From Smallanthus sonchifolius (taxonomy: Eukaryota > Streptophyta > Magnoliopsida > Asterales > Asteraceae), in assembly GCA_023525975.1 (NCBI GenBank), contig CM042019.1:79544344-79608343 (forward strand): a DNA stretch of 64,000 nt, in the 5' to 3' direction. Of the stretch, positions 35,079 through 46,500 are shown piece after piece. The translations under genes were made by a program, and so were the position numbers. The notes beneath the pieces were generated by a model that was not told where the DNA came from, ran no database searches, and saw only the letters and a program-made list of their open reading frames with translations. The first letter of the stretch is position 1. Each line of letters starts with the position of its first letter.

Positions 35079-35093
35079 TAAGGAGGGTAGACT
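35079..35093 (+). other. Polypurine tract of the plus-strand Gypsy element
   Basis: TAAGGAGGGTAGACT precedes the 3' LTR start. The TTTCGAGGACGAAA box 20 bases upstream is common before Gypsy polypurine tracts in plants. Confidence 0.8.
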
Positions 35094-37182
35094 TGTAACA
35101 TCCCAAATAATGACAAGACAAATAGAAAAGGGAAATAAAGTGGGCTTGGCCAAAATTTCGGCCCATGGGCCGAAAAGAAAAGGGGGAAACCCCATTACAA
35201 AACAGCAGCTTCAACCCAAACCCCTCTCATTTCATCTTCCTGCGCAAGAATACTAGAGAGAGAGAGAGAGAGCGATCGGCTTGTGAAGAAAACCGCAAGG
35301 AGAAGACTCAAGGGCTCGGGAATCATCCGACTCCACCATTTCAACGCATAGCAACAGAAATCGGGCCTGTTGAGGTAAGCATCGCCTCTGATTATGAGTC
35401 TTTGCATGTCTCGGGTTTAAATCAAATAAAGATACGATTTTTGCATATGAAACTTGAAACAAATCACGTATTTGAACTCAAGAATGATAAAGGAAGGTGT
35501 TTAACGTAAAAAGCTCAAGGTTTAATCGATTGGAAATAAGTTGGCTGGAGCAAGGTTCTGGTCAGGGAAGATGCAGACCCATGACTCGAAACTATAGTTT
35601 CGATACATACAGACCCGTCGAAACTACTCTAGTTTCGATAGTCATGTTTGACTCGAAACTATCTAGTTTCGATAGCAGCCAATGACTCGAAACTACCATA
35701 GTTTCGATAGGAACTCAGGACTCGAAACTACCTAGTTTCGAGTGTCACCTTGAACCTAAACTAAGATTTTTCATAAGTTAATGACTCGAAACTACCATAG
35801 TTTCGATAGGATCTCATGACTCGAAACTACCTAGTTTCGATAGAAGGATTATGACTCGAAACTACCTAGTTTCGAGTGTAAGACCATAGCTCGAAACTAC
35901 CATAGTTTCGATGCGACCCACCTCCCGAACTACTGAGTTCAAGAATAGTAATGTCTAGTGTCATTTAGGAACCCTACCTTATATGAATGACTTTATTATA
36001 CAGATTGTGGGTGACCTTAGTGACGTTACGAAACCAGCTATTATACTTCAGGGACCCGCTTATCAGGTGAGTTCTATGTGCCCCCTTCTATGTTATGTGC
36101 AAATGATTTATAAATGTTTTGGGGCTGAAGTGTATACACTAAATGAATAAATGTTATAAGTGTCAATGTGATCATACGTATATATATATATATATAATTA
36201 CTTATATATGTGAAAATGAATTATGAATAAAGAATGAATCGTATGATACAAAGAATGAACGAAAGAAGGACATAACGTAAATGAATGAAATCTTGCTTTA
36301 TATTATATATATTGCATGTTATGAATGAATGTAAACGTTATGAACCCTTCTATGACAACGGCTACTTCGGTAGACGGACGACCATGTGATTATTTTACAA
36401 CCGGGACAAGTGCGTTCCTTCATCAGCTAGGACGTACGAATGCCATTAATGGACGGTCGAAGCAATTGGCATATTATAGTAGAACGGTTGTATAAATAAT
36501 AGTCGCATGGGAAACGGATACCTTCGGGTAGACGGGCGAATATGACGGACTACGACGGTAGTACGGTTAAGACGGACGGCCGAAGGTTTGCCGGACGGTA
36601 TAGCACAACAGATGGCCGAAGGTTTGCCGGATGTTGTGGAGGACGGACTACGACGGTAGGACGGGCGTATGTCTTCGTGACTTACGCATAAATGAATGTG
36701 GGTTGATCACCCTTATATAGTATGACCCATGAAATTAAAGAAAGAAAGAAAAGAAAAGAAAAGGATGAATGCATATATATATATATGAAATCATAAAAAT
36801 ACAGAAAAGAAATATGAAAAGAAAGACAAAAGTTATGAATACGTATTTATATGAATGACTATACAGTAATGCATACTTATAAAGTAAAGAATAGAATGTT
36901 TATATCAAATTGCATTAAACTAGAACTCACCAGCGTTAGCTGACTTTTAGTATACATTTCAGGTAAAGGAAGAAAAGGTCGTGCGATGGCGTGAAGGTTA
37001 CCCGGCACAAGACTGACATCCCACTTTTGTTTGTTAAGACAATGTTGTGTTTTTAATTGTTAAGACTTCCGCTGTTATGTAATGTAAAAGAATGATGAAT
37101 GTTTTAAATTTAAGTTCAGTATTTATGGCTATGTTTATGAGTAAATCCAACAAGTGAGGTCACCCGGTTTAGGGGCCTTACA
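35094..37182 (+). repeat. 3' LTR of the plus-strand Gypsy element
   Basis: It repeats the 5' LTR, with the palindrome array at 35583-35912 and the putative intron at 36067-36962. It reads toward the ubinuclein-like gene. Confidence 0.95.
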
Positions 37183-37187
37183 TTTAG

Positions 37188-37538
37188 TTTTAGGTTTTTT
37201 ATTAATATTATTTTTACCGTTGCGTCTACGTTTTAATTTAAATTTTATTAACGATCGTCACGACACCCGTCGAGAAACTTGGTAATAACCAACTGAGTTA
37301 TAATTTCTAAAATGTCTTCCTTAAATAAATATTTTTTTTGTTTTTCCAAATGAAGAATGGTGGCATGTACCTAAATCGAAGCCAGCAATCTTGTCTTAAA
37401 TTGTGTAACCGCACCTTGCTTTTACTCACCGTAAACTTCAACACCCCTCTCTTACCCTCACCAAGAATCCATCCCTTAATGTTTGTTTGCTACAACTACA
37501 ATAACCCTTAAATAAGAGTAAGAATCAGAGGGCCTGCA
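37188..37538 (+). promoter_or_regulatory. Short upstream region of the ubinuclein-like gene
   Basis: Only 356 bases separate the Gypsy 3' LTR from the start codon. The region holds the SINE tail remnant, AT-rich sequence and a CT-rich stretch (37430-37470, ACCCCTCTCTTACC) that may lie near the transcription start. No clear TATA box is seen. The native distal promoter now lies beyond the 9.1-kb Gypsy insertion. Confidence 0.4.
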
Positions 37539-40500
37539 ATGGACAGTGGTGGTCGGTTGGTGGTGGACGAATGTTGCTCAGACGTGCAGAACGACAGGAA
37601 GCGATTTGAAATAGAGTTGAGATATGGTGAAACAACAATTGTTTCATGGGCTAAACTGCTTAAAGATTCTGGCATTCCAGTAGATCACTCTCCTCGTTCC
37701 TCACCGGTAACAATTCTTTTTGCTGGCTGGTTTTGTGTATATAATATTCTCATCATCATTACTCATTAGGGTTAGATTTATGTAAATTTTGGACAAGATT
37801 GTGTTAGAAATTCAATTTGCAATATAGTTTTTCTGGTATATAAAGATTTAAATTTGGGTGTAATTTAGGGAATAAGAATTGTAAGCTTGGTTGAGATGCT
37901 TGAAGACAAGTCTTCCTCTACAGAGCTGTGAAGTTTTGACAAAAACTTGAAAACCGCGAGAAATGATTAAGAATGAATTTCATAATGGATTTAGATTCTT
38001 GATTATTGGCCAATGTGATCTCCTTGTAGCATTTGATCACATCTCACTTCTGATAAAGGCCTATTGTGGCCAAAACATAATTTTCAAATTAATGGGATTT
38101 CTGTTGGAAATGTAACCTGTGAGTTGCATATAATTGCTTTAAGTGACGGATTTTAGGGGAAAGAATTGTAGCAAGTAGTAAGGTTACTCCTTTGTGACCA
38201 CTTTTTTGTAAATCGCAAGAATAACGTTGCATACAAGCCTTGGAAAGCTGTCACCATTAAAATATAAATGCCGTTCATCCTATTTGTCTATTTCTTTTTT
38301 GTGAAAATATTAAACCTAAGGTTAAATCACTCAATATCATCACACATAAGGTTAAATCCATTAGACTCTTAGTGTTTCTCATTTTTTTACTTTCAAACCG
38401 AACTCTTTGCTCATGCTTGATATATGATGTCACCTATACATAGCTAATATAATCTAATCTAGGAAAAGAAAATATTTACGTTTTACACATACTGAAATAA
38501 TATACATTCTACTGATTGGATTTGTAGCATAAAATATAGGTTTCAAATCTACAGAACACATTGATAGGAAGATCATTTAAGTGAGCCTAGTTTGCTGAAT
38601 TAGAATTAGTATAGGTTTCAGATCTACACTCAACAGAACATATTGATTGGAAAATCCACGTAGGATCATGTAAGCAAAAGGCTAGAAAGTTATTGCAAGT
38701 TCTTTTTTTTGACACACATGGTAATTCAGATAATTATATATTATGACAAGAAAAAGGCTAGAAAGTTATTGCAAGTTCTTTTTTTTTTCAGTTGATGCTT
38801 TCTATAATAATAATATAAATGTTGAAGATCTCTGAAAATTGTCAAACAATAGAGGTGTAGAACAGAAATACCTTACATGTTGTCAGGAGCTTTGCTTGTT
38901 TTTCTTCCTACAAACTAATTTTATTAGGGGATGGCTAGCATTACTGCTAGCTCGCTAAACATGATACACACTTCTCTTTCATCCAACATCACATGGATTA
39001 AGCTTAAAAATTTGATATTTTTGACAATGATTTCGATTCTTAACTGTAAACACACCCTTTATATTAAGCATCTACTTAATTGGCTGTAAATTATTATTGG
39101 TCGAGATTCATTGTTACGAACTAAATATTATAGGGACCTATTAGTCAGTTGTATAGTTAGAAGGGTCAGAATTGTAATAAGGTTCAACTAATAATAACAG
39201 GTTAGTTAGGTTGTTAAGAATAAGATGACAAATGGCAGTACTTAAAGGTTGTAATCGATTAAGGAGAATTATCTATGAATTGATTTGGACTAGTTCCTTC
39301 TTCTCTGTGTACTCTTTTCTTTCACAAAGCAGTTCGTATCAATGGTATCAAAGCAGTTCATCCTAGGAACTGGCGCTTCCACCGGAGGCAATTAACTGGT
39401 GATTTGTGGCGGCGATTCAACAGACAATCAACAGATTGCAGCGGCAATCAACGTTGATCCAATTCAACAATTGAAAACGGCACCTTAACAACTGAGGCGC
39501 CAAATTAACAAGTGATTCAAGTCAGCAGGCGATTCAATTTTAGTAAACCATTATTCACAACAATCAAGATATACAACAAGCGATTAACAACAAGTTCACA
39601 GCAACAATCAATTTCTGCAACTTCTACATCAATTTCTACAATTTCTACAATCAAGCAATGGCGACTATGTGTGTGTGTGTGTCGGAATGAGATGGGGAAA
39701 TAGACCTCACTTTTGTGGGACTAGGTGTTATCGTGGAGGGATGAAATTTGTGAACATGACTCACTTTTGTGGCTACTTGCCGAATTATTCAAAACCATCG
39801 ACAGATTATGAGCTTTGGAGGGGTTTAAGAGGTTCGGATGAATGGCTTGGAGCACCGATATGGAACACCAGCAAGAATCAAGAAACGCAATCGTGGGTGG
39901 AAATTCAACAAGGATTGAAAGAGATACTCAAAAGGTTAAAATCCTATTCGTTTAAATCAAGAAAAAATGAAACCGCACCCAAGATGTTTGATGAAATGCC
40001 TACGGAAATTAGTAGTGAGATAAAAGAAATTTTGCATGATGATTTAAGAAAGGTGGGAAAGAAATTGACACAAATAAGGATGAGATACATGAAGTATGTT
40101 CATATGATAATAAATTGGATAACAAAAATCCACTTATTGTGTCACAAACTATAAGTACAACAAGTAATATTTTGAGCAAGGAGTTAAGTCGGATAGATCA
40201 GGAGATTATACAAGATGATGTGGTTTCTATGGATTTGTTCAAGGCTGCTGAAACACATGGTAAGGATTATCTAAATAAAGACATATCAAGGAACCATGAA
40301 TTTGATGTTGGCAATGAAAACGAAATAGGAAATCAGCAGAAAATCAACAAAGATCCAGTTCTTGTGGATCTTTTTGATGGTGGAAAGAATCAAAGAAGTT
40401 GGGTCTTTGTGATGGTGGAGAGAAGTCGGGTACATTTTCACAAACTGATTGGGAAACTGAAGCTGCTGATATTGCTTACCATTTAGGATTTTCACAAGAA

Positions 40501-43500
40501 GTATGGGCCATGGATAAGGTTGTATTAAAAAATAAAGAAATGGTGCATATGTGGCACAAATGGAAATCTAAACGGTTGTTTTTCGTTATGATCATGGATG
40601 GGTTTTTAAAAAGGAAGGCAAGGGGGTACATGTGGCACAAATGGAAAGCTAAACTGATGCTTCTCATTGTGATCATGAATGGCTGTTACACAGATGCAAA
40701 AACATGGTATGGTGTTCCTGGTCGCTTGGTGCTGGATTTTGAGAAGGTGGGTTGACAAAAAGTGTACACTCATCACTCATGACATTATATCGACTTATCG
40801 AGTGATGGGAAAGATGATGCCTTTGATGTTCTTATGGGAAAGACAACCTTATTTCCTCCAAATATTCTATCACAACATGGTGTTCCAGTTTGTAAGCTAT
40901 TCAAAAGTCCTGGAAATTCTTGGTGTCCTTTTCATGATCATCAAAGAGAGCCAGAGGTATTCAGATGTGGAAATGGGTTTAAGTTGTTCCAGGTGTTTGG
41001 AAATTGAAGCAATGAAGAAAACAATTAACATTCACAGAATTGTTTGAGTTTAAAAAAGGTGGAGCATAATGTCACTGATCTGAATGATTCAGGAGGTGTT
41101 CAGAGTTTGGATGCTGAAAATAACATATTTGGGAAAAATTCAACTTCAATCAGATAAAGTTAAAAGTGAGAGAAATGGAAAGATGGCAACAGATTCTACA
41201 TTAGCAGGAACTCAGGACCAGTTACTTCATACTATATAGAGAAAGAGTTTAACAACAAAAGTGGATATCTAGATACGTTTGTGGTCAAACCACCATTAAT
41301 TAATAACGTGGAATCCCCAGAATATTCAATATCTCCACTTAATAATAAGGGATTGTGTAGCTTCTTGTTCCTCCAAATATGGGGTCTTTAATCATTGAAA
41401 ATTCACAAATGAACCAAGAGTTTGATGTAACAGTTCAAACAAAAATAGCTAGGGTTAGATGAAAAGGGGAGGACAAACTTGTCATTTCCACCACCAGCTT
41501 CAAGACTTGGAAAGCTGAATTCGGGAGGTCAAGTGAACAATCTAGGCCTTCCAATAAATCTTTTCATTAATGAAAAGGAACAGAAATTGGACAAAGACAA
41601 TGTTCAATCAACATATGTAATGCCTGAAGTTTCACAACACGTTGTTCGGAACAATGTTGAAATTCATCACAAAGATGTTGTAATAGATTAATGTTCTAAA
41701 GGATGCGAAGAACATTGATAGAATTAAAGGAAAAGACACAATAATTACCATAGAAAGCAAGCAACTTGACACATCTGTCTTCCAAAGACCATCAGATACA
41801 CTTCAGAACTCCAGCAGTCCAGTTGGTGCTAATTCCACCACATTGAATGTGTTAGCATTTGGGTTGGCTAATATAATTGGCGGGTTGTTTGTGATTAGTC
41901 ATGATCTTTGACGGGTCATCAATGAATTAGTCATTCTTACTGATGTGTAGTGTTCCAATCAATGGAGCCATATGGTGTGTTCTGACCGAAGGTTTATTCT
42001 TGAGGTCAAGAATGTTTCTATCGGAGGGGTATTTACGAAATAAATAGTATAGGGACCTGTTAGTCAGTTGTATTGTTAGAAGGGTCAGAATTGTAATAAG
42101 GGTCAACTAATAATAACGGGTTAGTTTGGTTGTAAGAGGACAAATGGCAGTACTTAAAGGTTGTAATCGATTGAGAAGAATTATCGATGAATTGATTTGG
42201 ACTAGTTCCTTCTTCTCTGTGTACTCCTTTCTTTCACAAAACTGTTTGTATCATTCATGCACCGTTTGTAACGTCTGTTGTGACTAGCAACGTAGTTAAA
42301 CGAGTTGTCTTATTCTTCATGTTTTATGATATATTATTATACTTGATTTGCTTCCTGATGTGCACTACATATCTGGATTATTTCTTATTTTCTATTTAAC
42401 CACACAATCTTTTTCTTTAATGTTCTTTCATGAAACACATTTCTAAGACGAGTCAGGATACAGTAATAGGAATCACTCTCTTGACTATTATTTTCCTTTT
42501 TGCAGAAGCAGCTTCATCAAGAAGACGAGTCAAGAAGCAACTGCTGTAACATCATTCTTAAGAAGGAGAAGGATGAGCAAAAGTGAGATCTTGAAAACTC
42601 TTTTACATAATTCTGGATTTTTTGGTAGAACTAAAAGTACCATTATGTTTTTTTTTCAATGTTCTTTTGTTAAACCATTTTCTTTGAGAAACTATGATTG
42701 CTATTTTCCTTTTATGTTGTCACGAGTTTTTGGCTTCAAATATTTAGCAGTCATTTTTCATTACAAAATTTGTAACGGCCAACTGATGATATTTTATTAC
42801 CATTATCACATTAATGCTCTTATCTTTCACATGGGATGTTCTTTGATACTATTGTAAAGTTGCCTTAACTAACATTGATTTGTGATGTAAATTGCTACCT
42901 ATAGATCTCCCACTAGAGAGCATTGCCGACCAAAAAAGCAGACAGCTGCATCAGAAGCCACAAAAAACATGAAAATTGGACATGCGAGAGTTAGATCCAT
43001 AGCATTAACAAGCTACACCAGTGAACAACATTCACTCAAAAATGGAAGAATTGAGCTTCCTGACCTAAATATGCCTTATACAGTGCAGGCAGCAGTGAGT
43101 ATATACTGTAAACACACAAGCACATGCACACCCAAGTACGTTCCTAGTCATGAATATTGCAGCAAATGGTTTTTATAGTTTTCAGGTTTCCCAGTCTTTT
43201 AGAGGGTTTTTGCTTTTGGATGTGCATGTTGAAAGTGGTTATGTAATGATATTGATTAAATATAATCAGATAATTAACTACAATGACAATAAAATACAGA
43301 ATAGGAGATAGTGTTCGGATATACTTCTGCTCCTTGAATTTGGAATAATCAGTTTTGATAGTGTCCGAGTGTTTGGAATATTTCACACTTTGCAATTTCC
43401 CATAGCAATTGCAAGTTTTCTTTTAGGAAAATTAATAGCTGAAAAGGTATAATAACCTCACAAACTATTGACAATATTGAGTTTGCTCCAAATACCCATG

Positions 43501-46500
43501 TTTTGTCATTTCTGCAAGGGTATTTTAGACATTTGACTATAAAAACGACAGGTGAAACTGTTGCCTAACAAACGTTTTAGCTTTATAGGGGTAAAAGAGT
43601 ATAACATAGTTATGTTGTGTAAACTTGAAAGTGTACTTGCAATAATATTACTTTTAAAATTAACAGATTACTTTGCCAACACATACCAAGGATGAATCTC
43701 ACAGTATAGTGAATAAATCAATGCTTGAAAGTACCGTCTTGGAGTTGGAGACCATGGCTGCAGATTGTAAGTCCCCTACCACCCGTATTTTCAAATGAGT
43801 AAAATTAATATATATTGCAAAGTTTCAAACAATTAATAATTACTTGCCAATTGTCATCCCTTACCAAGAACTGATGGTATTGATTTCCAGCTAACATGAC
43901 TGACCTATTATGTCATTATTTAGGAGTATTCAAGACATTCAATCAACAGTCAACATTTATTTTTAATTATGTGTCTGGTCAACTGTTGCAATTTTTCATG
44001 AGACGTCTGACTAAAAATTTAATGGATTTTAAGGAGCAGATTAAATGGTTTTTGTGTTTCTTTTGCAGCAAGACGACTGCATAGCGAGGCTGAAGATGCG
44101 GTTGGAACTAAAAGCAGATTGCCTCGGGAACTTAAGAAAAAGCTTGAGACTGTTGCTAGATTAGCGGTAATCAAAATCATTATGGCTTTGTTTTATCACA
44201 TGCTTTTATGTTAGATTAACACAAGAAAAAGAATTGAATCGTCTTTTCCCTTTTTAATTTGGGAATTTTAGCATTCGAGCCATGGGAGAATTTCAGAAGA
44301 ACTGATTATGCATCTTATGAGCATTCTTGGGCACTGGTTGAAGCCAAGAACACTGAAGGTATATCCATGAAAATTGCAACATTTGCAGTAATTTTCATTT
44401 CCCTTCACTTAAAACTACAGAATTACTGTTATTTAGAGAGGGTAGTTTCAACCCAATCATGTTAAAACCGGTCATTTCAGCTTATATTTGATTGCTAATG
44501 GGTCAAATGATTAAAGGTAAAACATTTTCTAAAAAGGAAACGGGTCGAACAGCTAAAATGTCACCCGAAGTATATTTAAAGGTTTACAATCTCCTATGGT
44601 GCTTTATACAAAAATTTTTGGTCATTATGTTGATTATATTTAATGTAATTATTTATGAAAAAAGAACAAATACTGTTATTTATTTTGCCATGTTGTCCAA
44701 CTCGCCCGGCCCATCTATTTTGCCACCTAGGCACCTATATTGTTATTTGGTGGCTTCAGTTACTAACTCCTCCCTTTCTCTCATGTGCATAGAGATGGTT
44801 GAGGGATATGGTTCCATCTGAAATATTAGCATGCGGAGGGGATTCTATCAGATTTAGTCAGATTAAAAAGGAGGTTATTGAAATGATCAAATTGAGGAAC
44901 CCATCAAAGGTAATGAATTTGTTTTAGGCGGCACAAATAAACTTGGTTAATATGGGCTCGAGCCTGGGCTCAGCTCATACAGGCGTGGTTGATATTGGCT
45001 CATATAAGGATAAAAACTATGCCCTTTAAACAGAAAAATACAAATAAAATCTTGAAAACTTAAAATTGAAGGCCCTGAAGTGACTAAGACCAGTGGCTTA
45101 AAAAATAGAAATTACACTAATTGGCTTGTGTGAGGTCATATAGGCTCACCAATCCTAAGCTATAACTTGACCATGTTTAGGGACAGGCTCACCTCCTCTT
45201 TACCCCAAACACACGAGTACACGATAATAAGTGTGCCAACAGGCTTAACCATAATGCATTAAAAAGCAAAAAAGAAACCCATCTTGTTGTTTGATCATGA
45301 CCAAGTTGATCAAATTTTGTGAAATTACCTGCATTTTCTACATGTTTTATTATGTTGGAGAGTGCAGCTGTTCATCATACTTTTGACTCGGTATATACAT
45401 AACATTTAACATTGTGAATCAGGATGTATTGGATAACGAGACTATGGATTTGCGTGCAGCTCCTAAAGCAAAATACAGCATGGATCATGAAATGGAAGAT
45501 AAAATATGTGATTTCTATGACATTTATGTCCAGGTACTGCTCTTACAAGTCCAGATATTTTTATTTTGTAACATTTTAAGTGATAATAGGCATATACTTC
45601 TTTTCCCATGAACCATGTTAAACTTGATAGGGGATGGATGAAATTAAAAGCTCGGAAATACGAAAATTCTACATTCAGGTATTTTGTATGCTGATTTCTT
45701 AATTTATTACTTTTTCCTCTAAAAGGTGCAACAATTGCAATATTGAGATGTTTCTTTGAAACTTAAAACGTTTCCCTGTTTTTGGCAACTTCTGAAACTT
45801 ATAAAAAATTTGTGTTGATTTAGGTCCACAACTTGTATGTAATACATAACACATGATATAATAAAGGGATAATACCAGTGGAATCCATCAAATATTAGTT
45901 AATTCACATGTGAACTATTGAACTCAAAAAATGGATAAAAGAATTAAGGGAACATTGGAAGGTGGCAACCGATGTAATTTTTGGGACAGAACCCTTTGTG
46001 TGCACAGTTTGGTCCAAACTGAGTAAGCCAGTCAACCCATCAAAGTTTTCTGGTGTGCCACGTTTGGGAATTATCTAATTGGGTGGGCGGTTTGAAATAT
46101 TAAAAATCAATTCATTCGGTTGGTTACCAGTTTGAAGAAGTTGGCCATTTTAGCATAACTAAACCGTATGTTTTAGGATTACTAATAAATATACAAGTAT
46201 GTAATTTATTGGTTACTTCCTATTGCTTATTTTGAACGTGAAAGGTTCAAATCCCTTACCCTTCGTGTTTTTACTATATTTTCTTCTTTCCTTTAACCTA
46301 AACCCATGTTTTTTTTCTTGTTCGCCGTTGCAAATTTCGGCCCAAACTGTAAAATCAGCCAATCAAACAGTAAGAATTTGGCTAGTTTTGTTTGTAAAAT
46401 ATTCAAACAAAGCTTACCGGTTTAGCTGACATTTGTCATCTAAACCAGGCAAACCAAACTGAACCTTGCACATGCTTATTAGGAACACTGAGGCACAAAA

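Larger units (their letters stand above)
28064..37182 (+). mobile_element. Very young Gypsy element (Tekay-like), plus strand
   Basis: LTRs are 28064-30148 (2085 bases) and 35094-37182 (2089 bases), beginning TGTAACATCCC and ending GGCCTTACA. By eye they differ only in the length of a TA microsatellite (29150 / 36180). The five-base duplication TTTAG is perfect (28059-28063, 37183-37187). A tRNA-iMet primer site, a polypurine tract and gag-pol are present. Gag-pol is broken by a short deletion in RNase H, so this copy is probably not autonomous. Confidence 0.96.
37707..42505 (+). other. Intron 1 of the ubinuclein-like gene (4.8 kb)
   Basis: Bounded by ACCG/GTAACA and TTTTTGCAG/AAG. It contains the TTCAT-flanked LTR element (39112-42253). 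In the remaining 1.6 kb I see no exon-like sequence and no coding match to the Hpc2-related domain. Confidence 0.7.
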
